Positions 37,661 to 45,428 of a stretch of 45,787 nucleotides of DNA are shown in pieces. Numbering within the stretch: position 1 is the stretch's first letter; every line of letters starts with the position of its first letter. This stretch comes from Gallionella sp. (lineage in GTDB: Bacteria; Pseudomonadota; Gammaproteobacteria; Burkholderiales; Gallionellaceae): the NCBI GenBank assembly GCA_013044075.1, contig JABEVG010000091.1:1-45787 (forward strand), in the 5' to 3' direction. Both the position numbers and the translations under genes were made by a program. Under the pieces are notes generated by a model. It was not told where the DNA came from. It made no database searches and saw only the letters and a program-made list of their open reading frames with translations.

Positions 37661-37759
37661 AGAAAAAGCCCGACAATTTGCACTGTCGGGCTTTGGATAC
37701 AGAACCTTTCAGTTCTTTATTGTAGCAACGGCTCTCACCCCGGATGAACTACTACAACG
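37661..37759 (-). ncRNA. tracrRNA of the type II-C CRISPR system
   Basis: On the minus strand a ~99-base RNA. Its 5' part is the anti-repeat: TTCATCCGGGGTGAGAG (17 bases) is identical to the + strand of the array and so pairs perfectly with the crRNA repeat; after a bulge, GCTACAAT pairs with the repeat end. The stretch GAGAGCCGTTGCTACAATAA differs at one base from my recollection of N. meningitidis tracrRNA. A small hairpin (AGAAC/GTTCT) and a terminator hairpin AAAGCCCGACA/TGTCGGGCTTT (37665-37694) with a following T-run complete it. It is transcribed away from cas9. Confidence 0.92.
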
Positions 37760-37765
37760 GTGAGG

Positions 37766-37795
37766 ATTATCAGGGAGAACAGGCATGACTAGCAA
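37766..37795 (-). promoter_or_regulatory. tracrRNA promoter across the cas9 start codon
   Basis: On the minus strand TTGCTA (37795-37790), 18 bases, then GATAAT (37771-37766). The predicted start near 37759 coincides with the first anti-repeat bases. The boxes flank and overlap the cas9 ATG (37785-37787) and its Shine-Dalgarno GGGAG. Confidence 0.6.
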
Positions 37796-40700
37796 GCATA
37801 AAAATTCGGGCGCACTCACTCTTGGATTAGACATCGGCATTGCTTCGGTTGGCTGGGCGGTACTGGGGGAAGACCGCATCATTGATTTAGGTGTGCGTTG
37901 CTTCGATAAGGCGGAAACCGCCAAAGAAGGTGAATCACTCAACCTTGCCCGCCGCACGGCACGACTGTTGCGCCGTCGCTTACGGCGCAGAGCATGGCGG
38001 CTCACCAAGTTGGCACGCTTGCTTAAACGCGAAGGGCTGATTGCAGATACCAACTTCTTCAAACACAAAATCGAGAAGAACACCACTGCGCCAAAATCGT
38101 CATGGCAATTGCGCGTGGATGCGCTCGACCGCCCACTGAACAACGAAGAATGGGCGCGTGTGATCTATCACCTGTGCAAACATCGCGGCTTCCATTGGAT
38201 TAGTCGCGCCGAAGCCAAACCAATCGAGGGCGATAGCAAGAGTGAAGGCGGCAGGGTTAAGCAAGGCTTGGCTGATACTGAAAAGCTGAAGAAGGCAAAG
38301 AACTACCGTACCGCCGCCGAAATGGTTCTTGCCGAATTCCCAGAGGCACAACGCAACAAACAAGGCGATTACAGCAAAGCTCTTTCTCGCGTGTTACTCA
38401 GCGAAGAATTTGTTCTGTTGTTCCAACGCCAACGCGAGTTGGGTAACCAACACACCAGCGCGGAATTTCAGGAAAAAATTCTCGGCAACGGTGATAAAAA
38501 GAGCGGCTTGTTCTGGGCGCAGAACCCCGCACTGGCAGGCAACGATTTGTTGAAAATGCTGGGTCATTGCACCTTCGAGAAAACCGAATACCGCGCACCC
38601 AAAGCCAGCTTCACCGCCGAACTCCACGTCTGGCTCACCCGGCTCAACAACCTGCGCATCGTGGTGGACGGTACAACTCGACCGCTGAATGAGGCAGAGC
38701 GACACATCGCTCTACTCATGCCTTATCAGCAAGCAGGCGACTTCACCTACAAGCAATTGCGCGCCGCGCTTACCAAAGTGGGCTTTTTGCCTGAGTCGTT
38801 CCGCTATACCGGACTAGCGTATGCCAGCAAACAAAAAGCCGATGAGAAATCCAAAGACCCTGAATCCGCTACGCTAGTGAAACTTCCCGCGTGGCAGGAA
38901 TTACGCAAAACGCTGGAGAAAAAAGAACTCGCATCCGAGTGGCAGAAAATCTCTACCGATGCACTGCACGGCAAGCCGCAGCTGCTCGACCAGATCGCTT
39001 GGGTGTTGAGTGTCTACAAGGACGATACAGAAGTGGAAGCCGAGCTGCGCAAGCTGAACTTGCCCAATGCCGAAAAGATGATCGACGCACTGCTCGATAT
39101 TCGTTTCGACAAGTTCAGCAACCTCTCACTCAAGGCACTGCGCCAAATCGTGCCGTTCATGGAACAAGGCCAGCGTTACGACGAGGCCGTCGCCAACATC
39201 CCGGAATACGGGCATCACAGCCAGTTACACCAAGTCGGCGCGGGCGAACATAAATACCTGCCGCCGTTCTACAAAGAGCGCGACAAGACCGGGCGTATGG
39301 TGTTCAACGATGACATGGACATCCCGCGCAACCCGGTCGTGCTGCGCGCGCTAAATCAGGCGCGCAAGGTGGTGAACGCGCTCATCAAAGAATACGGCGC
39401 ACCGCATGAGGTGCATATCGAAATGGCGCGCGACTTATCACGCCCACTCGATGAACGACGCGAAATAGAAAAACTGCAAAAAGAATTCCGCGACAACAAC
39501 GAAAAAGGCAAAGCTCAGTTCGCTCAAGACTTCAACATTGTGGGCGCAGTCAAAGGCAAAGAGTTTGAAAAATACCAGCTGTATCGTGAACAACAGGGCA
39601 AATGCGCTTATTCAATCGAGCCGATTGATCTGCATCGTTTGTTTGAAACAGGCTATGTGGAAATTGACCACGCTCTGCCCTACTCGCGCAGCTTCGACGA
39701 CAGCAAAAACAACCGGGTTCTGGTGCTCGCAAAAGAAAATCGCGACAAGGGAAACCGCACGCCTTTTGAATATTTGGACGGCAAAAGTGAAAGTGAGCGT
39801 TGGATAAAGTTCGTTCGTAACGTCGAATCGAACAAAGCCTATCGTCTCGCCAAGCGCAGCCGTTTACTGCGCAAAGACTTCGGCGAAAAAGAAGCCAAAG
39901 AATTCCGCGAACGCAACCTGAACGATACCCGTTACATCTGCAAATTCTTCAAGAATTACGTTGAGCAATATCTTCAACTGCATGAAGACAGCGAAGCAAA
40001 ACGCTGCGTGGTGCTCAGCGGCCAGATGACCTCTTTCCTGCGAGCCCGCTGGGGCTTGGTTAAAGTGCGCGGCGACAGCGACCGCCACCACGCGCTGGAT
40101 GCTGCCGTAGTCGCAGCGTGTAGTCACAGTATGGTCAAGCGATTATCCGATTACTCGCGCTGCAAGGAATTGGAACAGGTGCGCGAAGGTTTTGTAGATA
40201 TAGACACGGGCGAGATACTCAACCCGGCGATGTTCGATCAGATCGAAAAGCACTTCCCCAATCCGTGGCCTCATTTCCGAAATGAACTCGAAGCGCGGTT
40301 AAAGATTGACGACATCGCATTTCTGCGCGAAGAAATGAAACGCCTCGGCACATATTCGGAGGAGGCTCTGGAATCACTACGTCCGCTGTTTGTCTCACGC
40401 GCACCGCAACGACGCAACAGCGGTGCGGCGCACAAAGATACTATCTATGCGCAACCGGAACGATTGAAGGCTCAAGGCGGCGTGACGCAAAAAGTCGCGC
40501 TATCCAACCTGACGTTAAAAGACCTTGGAGAAGTCGGCAACGAAGAAGAAACATGCAAGCTTGTCGATTGGCATCGCAACAAAAAACTTTACACCGCTAT
40601 TCGCGCTCGTTTGGAGCAACACGGCGGTAAAGGCGACAAGGCATTTTCTGCCAATAACCCACTGCGCAAACCCGATACCAAGGGCAATCCAACGGGTCCG

Positions 40701-41075
40701 GTAGTGCACGGTGTAACGATGGTCATAGACAAACTCTCCGGCATCCCGATACGCGGCGGTATCGCCAAGAACGACAGTATGGTGCGGGTGGATGTTTTCA
40801 CCAAGGCAAACAAGTTTCATCTCGTGCCTGTATATGTGCAACATTCCGCACCAGTCTCTAAAGGACAAAAGAGGGTACTGCCGAATCGTGCAGTCGTGGC
40901 GTTCAAAGATGAAGCTGAATGGACTCTAATCGACGACAGCTTTGAGTTCTGCTTCTCGCTGCATTCAAATGACCTGGTGCGAGTGCAGCAAAAAGGTAAA
41001 GCTGCCATCGTGGAACTGGAAGCATTAATCTCTGGGCACATGACCGCAGCCTACAAATTGGTAAAGATGGGATGA
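37785..41075 (+). CDS. cas9: Type II-C Cas9 with a frameshifted C-terminus
   Basis: An RNA-guided nuclease of 1096 residues as encoded. RuvC-I is LGLDIGIASVGWAVL (D16), the arginine-rich bridge helix spans about residues 58-85, RuvC-II is HIEMARD (E546), HNH is VEIDHALPYSRSFDDSKNNRVL (D628, H629), and RuvC-III is RHHALDAAVVA (H769, D772). All nuclease residues are intact. The last ~24 residues after VQQKGK do not resemble Cas9. The true tail (SCHRGTGSINLWAHD... to PPEKRRDLA) is intact in another frame at 41000-41182. This indicates a deletion of about 22 bp that removed the strand before the PAM-reading loop and shifted the frame. A GGGAG Shine-Dalgarno lies 7 bp before the ATG. Confidence 0.93.
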   Translation: MTSKHKNSGALTLGLDIGIASVGWAVLGEDRIIDLGVRCFDKAETAKEGESLNLARRTARLLRRRLRRRAWRLTKLARLLKREGLIADTNFFKHKIEKNTTAPKSSWQLRVDALDRPLNNEEWARVIYHLCKHRGFHWISRAEAKPIEGDSKSEGGRVKQGLADTEKLKKAKNYRTAAEMVLAEFPEAQRNKQGDYSKALSRVLLSEEFVLLFQRQRELGNQHTSAEFQEKILGNGDKKSGLFWAQNPALAGNDLLKMLGHCTFEKTEYRAPKASFTAELHVWLTRLNNLRIVVDGTTRPLNEAERHIALLMPYQQAGDFTYKQLRAALTKVGFLPESFRYTGLAYASKQKADEKSKDPESATLVKLPAWQELRKTLEKKELASEWQKISTDALHGKPQLLDQIAWVLSVYKDDTEVEAELRKLNLPNAEKMIDALLDIRFDKFSNLSLKALRQIVPFMEQGQRYDEAVANIPEYGHHSQLHQVGAGEHKYLPPFYKERDKTGRMVFNDDMDIPRNPVVLRALNQARKVVNALIKEYGAPHEVHIEMARDLSRPLDERREIEKLQKEFRDNNEKGKAQFAQDFNIVGAVKGKEFEKYQLYREQQGKCAYSIEPIDLHRLFETGYVEIDHALPYSRSFDDSKNNRVLVLAKENRDKGNRTPFEYLDGKSESERWIKFVRNVESNKAYRLAKRSRLLRKDFGEKEAKEFRERNLNDTRYICKFFKNYVEQYLQLHEDSEAKRCVVLSGQMTSFLRARWGLVKVRGDSDRHHALDAAVVAACSHSMVKRLSDYSRCKELEQVREGFVDIDTGEILNPAMFDQIEKHFPNPWPHFRNELEARLKIDDIAFLREEMKRLGTYSEEALESLRPLFVSRAPQRRNSGAAHKDTIYAQPERLKAQGGVTQKVALSNLTLKDLGEVGNEEETCKLVDWHRNKKLYTAIRARLEQHGGKGDKAFSANNPLRKPDTKGNPTGPVVHGVTMVIDKLSGIPIRGGIAKNDSMVRVDVFTKANKFHLVPVYVQHSAPVSKGQKRVLPNRAVVAFKDEAEWTLIDDSFEFCFSLHSNDLVRVQQKGKAAIVELEALISGHMTAAYKLVKMG

Positions 41076-41182
41076 TTGAAGGCATCGGTGTTAAAACAGC
41101 TTTGAGCATCGAGAAATTCAACGTGGACGTACTCGGCAACCACTACCCAGCCCCGCCGGAGAAACGTCGTGACTTGGCGTAG
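41000..41182 (+). pseudogene. Out-of-frame C-terminal segment of Cas9
   Basis: Sixty codons (stop TAG 41180-41182) open in the -1 frame relative to cas9. They encode SCHRGTGSINLWAHD, then GKDGMIEGIGVKTAL and end in PPEKRRDLA. The segment aligns with the last ~60 residues of N. meningitidis Cas9 as I recall it (ASCHRGTGNINIRIHD...IGVKTALSFQKYQ), including the loop with His1024, Thr1027 and Asn1029 that read the PAM. An ATG at 41072 (overlapping the cas9 stop as ATGA) could start a 36-residue peptide. The segment overlaps the cas1 start by 14 bp, which suggests that the ancestral cas9 and cas1 overlapped. Confidence 0.9.
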
Positions 41183-42074
41183 CATCGTCATCTCACGCCC
41201 CGCCAAGCTGCGGCGCGAGCAATTCCGGCTTGCCGTCGAACAGGAGAAAACTGCGTTCGTACCGTTCGAAGACATCGCGGTGATCGTCCTCAACAACCGC
41301 GAAATAACACTCACCCATCCCGTGCTGTCGGCCTGTGGCGAATATGGCATCAGCCTGTTTGCCACAGGCAACACGCATCATCCCAGCGGTGTATTCCTGC
41401 CTTTCTTATCGCATTCGCGCGCCACACGCTGGCTGCGTCTGCAACTCGACTTGCCGCGCCCTGTCGCCAAACAAACGTGGGCAACCATCGTGCGGCAGAA
41501 AATTGTTAATCAAGCAACGTGCATGCAACTCATGGGATGCGAGGGCACGGATCGGCTGGATTCTTACGCACGGCGCGTGCGCTCGGGCGATGTCGGCAAT
41601 CTAGAAGGACAAGCCGCCGCGTTTTATTTCGCCCAACTTTTTGGCAAAGGCTTTCACCGCGACCAAGCACGCTTCACCAATGCCGCTCTGGACTACGGCT
41701 ATGCGGTGTTGCGCGGCACGATCGCACGCGGCTTAGTGGCGCATGGTCTGTTGCCGTCTCTGGGGATTTTTCACGCCAGCGAACAAAACGCTTTTAATCT
41801 TGCCGACGATGTAATCGAGCCGTTCCGACCGCTGGTGGATTTGTTCGTTGCCAAATACGGCTACGCGCAAGATGACGAATTGCGACCGGAGCACAAGGTC
41901 GCATTAGTCGGGCTGTTGAATGTCGATGTGGCGATGCCGCGCGGCAAAATGTCGGTGCTCTCTGCCATTGAACAGACGATCGAAAGTTTGGCGCGCATCT
42001 ATGACGGCGGTAGTGAGACGCTATTGGAACTACCGATGTTGATTGGATTGGAGCAGCACCGTTTGGAGTGCTGA
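41169..42074 (+). CDS. cas1: CRISPR adaptation integrase Cas1 (type II)
   Basis: A 301-residue metal-dependent integrase that inserts spacers with Cas2. It starts with a GTG at 41169 (MTWRSIVISRPAKLRREQFRL), standard for type II Cas1. The metal-binding residues are E146 (GNLEGQAAAF), H202 (FHASEQNAFNLADD), D213/D214 and E217. Length and motifs are normal, so adaptation should be possible. It sits between cas9 and cas2 and is followed by cas2 after 1 bp. Confidence 0.95.
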   Translation: MTWRSIVISRPAKLRREQFRLAVEQEKTAFVPFEDIAVIVLNNREITLTHPVLSACGEYGISLFATGNTHHPSGVFLPFLSHSRATRWLRLQLDLPRPVAKQTWATIVRQKIVNQATCMQLMGCEGTDRLDSYARRVRSGDVGNLEGQAAAFYFAQLFGKGFHRDQARFTNAALDYGYAVLRGTIARGLVAHGLLPSLGIFHASEQNAFNLADDVIEPFRPLVDLFVAKYGYAQDDELRPEHKVALVGLLNVDVAMPRGKMSVLSAIEQTIESLARIYDGGSETLLELPMLIGLEQHRLEC

Positions 42075-42075
42075 T

Positions 42076-42408
42076 ATGAGCGAGGAGACACGACGGTTTA
42101 TGCGTTTGCTTGTGTTCTTCGACTTACCCGTGGTCAGCAAAGCTGACCGCCGCGCCTACACGGTGTTTCGTCGCTTTTTGCTTAACGACGGATATGACAT
42201 GATTCAGTTTTCGGTTTACGGGCGCATCGTGAATGGCAACGACGCATTGGAAAAACATATGAAGCGATTGGTGAACAGTCTGCCACCCGAAGGTTCGGTG
42301 CGATGTTTAAGTGTCACAGAAAAGCAATATGCGAGTATGAAATTGCTAGTTGGCTTGCCACTTTTTCAAGAAAAAGCTCTCAAGATTAACCAAATGTTGC
42401 TGTTCTAA
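42076..42408 (+). CDS. cas2: CRISPR-associated Cas2
   Basis: A 110-residue ferredoxin-fold partner of Cas1 beginning MSEETRRFMRLLVFFDLPVVSKADRRAYTVFRRFLLNDGYDMIQFSVYGRIV. The LLVFFDLP strand with its aspartate is typical of type II Cas2. The ATG at 42076 lies 1 bp after the cas1 stop, with GGAG upstream; an earlier in-frame codon (42043) lies inside cas1. It is the last cas gene; the array follows after 64 bp. Confidence 0.94.
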   Translation: MSEETRRFMRLLVFFDLPVVSKADRRAYTVFRRFLLNDGYDMIQFSVYGRIVNGNDALEKHMKRLVNSLPPEGSVRCLSVTEKQYASMKLLVGLPLFQEKALKINQMLLF

Positions 42409-42472
42409 GATTAAAATTTTTCAAGCAAAATTCCCTCCTAAGTCAAGCTAGGCGGGCATTTGCGTGAGAGCT

Positions 42473-42844
42473 ATTGTAATTCATCCGGGGTGAGAGAGGG
42501 AGCTACAACATTCGCCGTGCTGGCCAGCATGATGCGCCGATTGTAATTCATCCGGGGTGAGAGAGGGAGCTACAACGGTCGCCTTGATAGATCGTCCCGA
42601 AGTGGAATTGTAATTCATCCGGGGTGAGAGAGGGAGCTACAACGCTTTTGCCGAGGGTTTCCATGTCTACATCATTGTAATTCATCCGGGGTGAGAGAGG
42701 GAGCTACAACGCCTGGCGAACCTTCAATCCATCATCCTGGATTGTAATTCATCCGGGGTGAGAGAGGGAGCTACAACTAATCTTTAGTAATGGTTAAAGG
42801 CATTTCTATTGTAATTCATCCGGGGTGAGAGAGGGAGCTACAAC
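42473..42844 (-). CRISPR. Type II-C CRISPR array, six repeats and five spacers
   Basis: Six identical 37-bp repeats begin at 42473, 42540, 42607, 42674, 42741 and 42808, separated by five spacers of exactly 30 bp (67-bp period). On the + strand the repeat starts ATTGTAATTCATCCGG and ends GGGAGCTACAAC. The crRNA strand is the minus strand (GTTGTAGCTCCC...), as shown by similarity to Neisseria repeats and by complementarity to the tracrRNA. On that strand the repeat ends in TACAAT, a -10 box, as in arrays where each repeat carries a promoter. No repeat is degenerate. Confidence 0.97.
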
Positions 42845-42883
42845 TCTGGATTAAGATGTCCCACAAGGGGACATCCATCCAGA
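42845..42883. other. Strong hairpin abutting the last repeat
   Basis: The sequence directly after the sixth repeat forms TCTGGAT-(3)-GATGTCCC-(5)-GGGACATC-(1)-ATCCAGA: two perfectly paired arms of 7 and 8 bp with small internal loops. No T-run follows in either direction. Further small inverted repeats follow (CGCTTCGC/GCGAAGCG, 42889-42921; TACC/GGTA near 42923-42934). This is the upstream side of the minus-strand array. Confidence 0.7.
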
Positions 42884-43080
42884 GTTATCGCTTCGCGATG
42901 CTTGGCAAAAATGGCGAAGCGTTACCGCCCGGTAGCATAAGGATCGAAGTGAATTTTTTGATTCGCGCACAAGAGTATATTGCAAAGACCGCCCGATAAA
43001 ACGACAGGAATAAATTACTTGCGGCTGTACACAAGTTTTGCTTGGGCTAAACTTCACGGAACTACGCGTCAACTACTTTA

Positions 43081-43968
43081 ATGCTAAAGCCGAACAAAGA
43101 CGCAACCATCAAAGCGGCCATATCGCTGACACCCGTATACACCAAGCTATTTAGGGAGCTACAGAAAAATGGCGGGCGCATAATTTTTCTGCCCGAAATC
43201 GCAGCCAGACAAAATCTCTTTGGTTTTTACGTCATCATGTATGACAACGAGTTGAAATTTAGCGCGGCTTTATCGTTAGCACTCCTGGGTGAAGATCAAT
43301 TTCACAAGTTAAATGCCGAACTCAAAGATGCGTCAAAGGAAGATCAGCAACAGTTTTTGGATGCAATCGTTGAACAAGGCAACTGGGATGAAATACTGAA
43401 ATCTTTTCAAATTCCCAATTCTCCCCAAGAATGGGAAGCGGCGCAAAAACAGTTAGAACTCCTACCGTCAGAAGAACGCCAAGCACTCGAAAAACGAGGC
43501 GGGTTCTTTTGGTCATATTATTTCGGAAGTTTCTTCAACACACTTGCGCTCATGGTTCATGGCGAAAAACTAACCACCTTAGTTCCACAAGCCATCAACG
43601 GCGATGATGATGCTTTCTTAAAAGCCGCTCAAACGGATCGCATGCTTCTTATTCACCACCCCTATTTTCGTGAGCGCAAATTTCGCGCACAAAATGAGGG
43701 CGACAAAAAGTTTTTATTCCGCTTGGCTAATCATGAATCCATCCCTGTCTTGGTCGGCAAAATTCAATTCCCCGGCCTTTACATGCTGTTTGGACTTCTG
43801 GAGTCATTTCAGTGGCTGGACAACCTTGGTGCAACGGAGATTTTAGACATCTGTGTGCAAGCAAATCTTGATCGCTACCAGAATCGAATTGATGACGAGT
43901 GTTATGTATCAAAACGCTTGAGGGAATATCGTCAGTGGCAGAAGACGTTAAGGATGTCAAGGATATGA
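43081..43968 (+). CDS. Island protein of unknown function beside the CRISPR array
   Basis: A 295-residue protein I do not recognise. It has no signal peptide and no clear membrane span; it is mainly helical and rich in Phe, Leu, Glu and Gln. Segments that may help identification are MLKPNKDATIKAAISLTPVY, GGFFWSYYFGSFFNTLALMVHGEKLTTLVPQ, DRMLLIHHPYFRERKFRAQNEGDKKFLFRLANHESIPVLVGKIQFPGLYMLFGLLESF and a basic end RLREYRQWQKTLRM. It is more AT-rich than cas9 or the flanking chromosome, consistent with independent acquisition. No Shine-Dalgarno is seen before the ATG. It is island cargo; a defence role is only a guess from position. Confidence 0.8.
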   Translation: MLKPNKDATIKAAISLTPVYTKLFRELQKNGGRIIFLPEIAARQNLFGFYVIMYDNELKFSAALSLALLGEDQFHKLNAELKDASKEDQQQFLDAIVEQGNWDEILKSFQIPNSPQEWEAAQKQLELLPSEERQALEKRGGFFWSYYFGSFFNTLALMVHGEKLTTLVPQAINGDDDAFLKAAQTDRMLLIHHPYFRERKFRAQNEGDKKFLFRLANHESIPVLVGKIQFPGLYMLFGLLESFQWLDNLGATEILDICVQANLDRYQNRIDDECYVSKRLREYRQWQKTLRMSRI

Positions 43969-44069
43969 AAACCGGTTTTCGTTCCGTTCCTCAGTTCTGC
44001 CTAAGTGCATAAATTCCCCAACCGTTGCAGGGCGCATTCGCAAACCTGCCGACGGCCAGGAGTTTTGCA

Positions 44070-45428
44070 ATGCCCCATCAATCCGACTCAAACAATCCGG
44101 CAAGTTTACCAGTCAGCAACATCACCGAACCCGCCACCCTGCGACCGCACGCCCGGATACACGCGCAGCGTGTAACGGACGGGCAGGAGCAGGGTGGCGG
44201 TGCATCTGAGGGTACGCCGCCCACTAACAGAGTACCCTTAAAATACAATCCCGAACAATCCAAGCTGTTGCGCTTCGGGGTGGATAGCCTGTATCTCTCC
44301 TATCCGGGCGTGATGTCCGAGGACTGGGATAACAAACTCGCCCGCCTCAAAGAACTTGCCCAGCAGGAAGATGATCTCAGCCAGTCCATCGCACAGGTCA
44401 CGATTTGTGAGCATCTGTTCGAGGTACGCGATAAGGGCGCGGGGCGTTTTGCTTATGTGCTGGTAGATAACGCTTACCGCATCCAAGCCAGCAACGCCCG
44501 CTCCAAGTCCCTGCCGCTGGCCTACGTGCAGATTTCCAGCGAGTACCTGACACACGCCGGAATCGAACAGGCCGAACAAGCCCTGCGCCATATCGTCCAC
44601 ACGCTTGGCGTAGTGCATGAACCCGCCAACATCAGCCGCGTGGATTTGTACGCCGATTTCTGCGCCGATTGCGAGATGGACGCGTTTGAACCGCTGCGCG
44701 ATTGGGTGACACGGGTGGAAACCCTGACGCTGCATTACAGTTTCGGGCGTTTCTCCGGCTGGAGCTTCGGATCGGGCGGCGATGTTGTTGCGCGCCTCTA
44801 CGACAAAACTCTCGAAGTCGAAAAGAAGTCGCACAAGTTCTATTTGCACGAGCTGTGGAAGGCTGCCAGATGGGATGGTGAGCGTCAGGTATGGCGCATG
44901 GAATTCGAGGCCAAGCGCAACGCACTGGTGAGCCTGCAACTACCCAAGCTCGCGCACTTGTTGCCGAATCAGGCAGCACTATGGCGATACCTCACCAAGA
45001 ACTGGCTGCGCCTGACTGTGCCGACAGAGACAGATAGCAACCGCGCACGCTGGAGCAATCATCCGCTATGGGATTTCATTACCTCGGCATTCGATTCAAC
45101 AAATGAGCAAGCCAAACTGCAACGCTTCAACCCTGCCCGCTTACCCGAAGATGAGCGGCTGTTCGTGCATGGTCTGGGGGCGATTACCTCGTTCATGGCC
45201 AGCCGTGGCATCGAGGACATCGGCGAAGGGATCGGCGAGTATGTGCATCAAGCCAAGGCGTATCACGTCACCCGCTCCGGCTTTAAGCCCGACGGGATGG
45301 AGCGTTATGTCGGGCGCAAGGTGAAGGCCAAGAACCGCCTTTATAACACCGTGCTGAATGCACAGCCGCCCGAACATCAATCAATCGAAACCGCCCACCA
45401 GCGGGCGAAGGATGGCGGTAATGAATAA
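44070..45428 (+). CDS. Replication initiation factor-like protein (Rep_trans type)
   Basis: A 452-residue protein. After a flexible N-terminal ~65 residues, the region LRFGVDSLYLSYPG to RVDLYADFCADCEM to VARLYDKTLEVEKKSHKFYLHELWKAARW to VWRMEFEAKRNAL matches the Rep_trans/replication-initiator pattern of rolling-circle plasmids, phages and integrative elements, with RLYDKT and RMEFE as conserved parts. The ATG at 44070 has AGGAG 7 bp upstream, so I prefer it to 44025. It overlaps the downstream AlpA-like gene by 8 bp. It suggests that the island can replicate after excision. Confidence 0.82.
   Translation: MPHQSDSNNPASLPVSNITEPATLRPHARIHAQRVTDGQEQGGGASEGTPPTNRVPLKYNPEQSKLLRFGVDSLYLSYPGVMSEDWDNKLARLKELAQQEDDLSQSIAQVTICEHLFEVRDKGAGRFAYVLVDNAYRIQASNARSKSLPLAYVQISSEYLTHAGIEQAEQALRHIVHTLGVVHEPANISRVDLYADFCADCEMDAFEPLRDWVTRVETLTLHYSFGRFSGWSFGSGGDVVARLYDKTLEVEKKSHKFYLHELWKAARWDGERQVWRMEFEAKRNALVSLQLPKLAHLLPNQAALWRYLTKNWLRLTVPTETDSNRARWSNHPLWDFITSAFDSTNEQAKLQRFNPARLPEDERLFVHGLGAITSFMASRGIEDIGEGIGEYVHQAKAYHVTRSGFKPDGMERYVGRKVKAKNRLYNTVLNAQPPEHQSIETAHQRAKDGGNE

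Noticed and set aside
40985-41005. Programmed -1 frameshift as explanation for the Cas9 tail
   Set aside because: The -1 frame has a TAA at 40997-40999 and no slippery heptamer after it; about seven conserved residues are also missing, so a deletion explains more.
42409-42472. Leader sequence between cas2 and the first repeat
   Set aside because: The array is transcribed on the minus strand, so this side is downstream; no promoter is evident, only a weak CCTA/TAGG hairpin.
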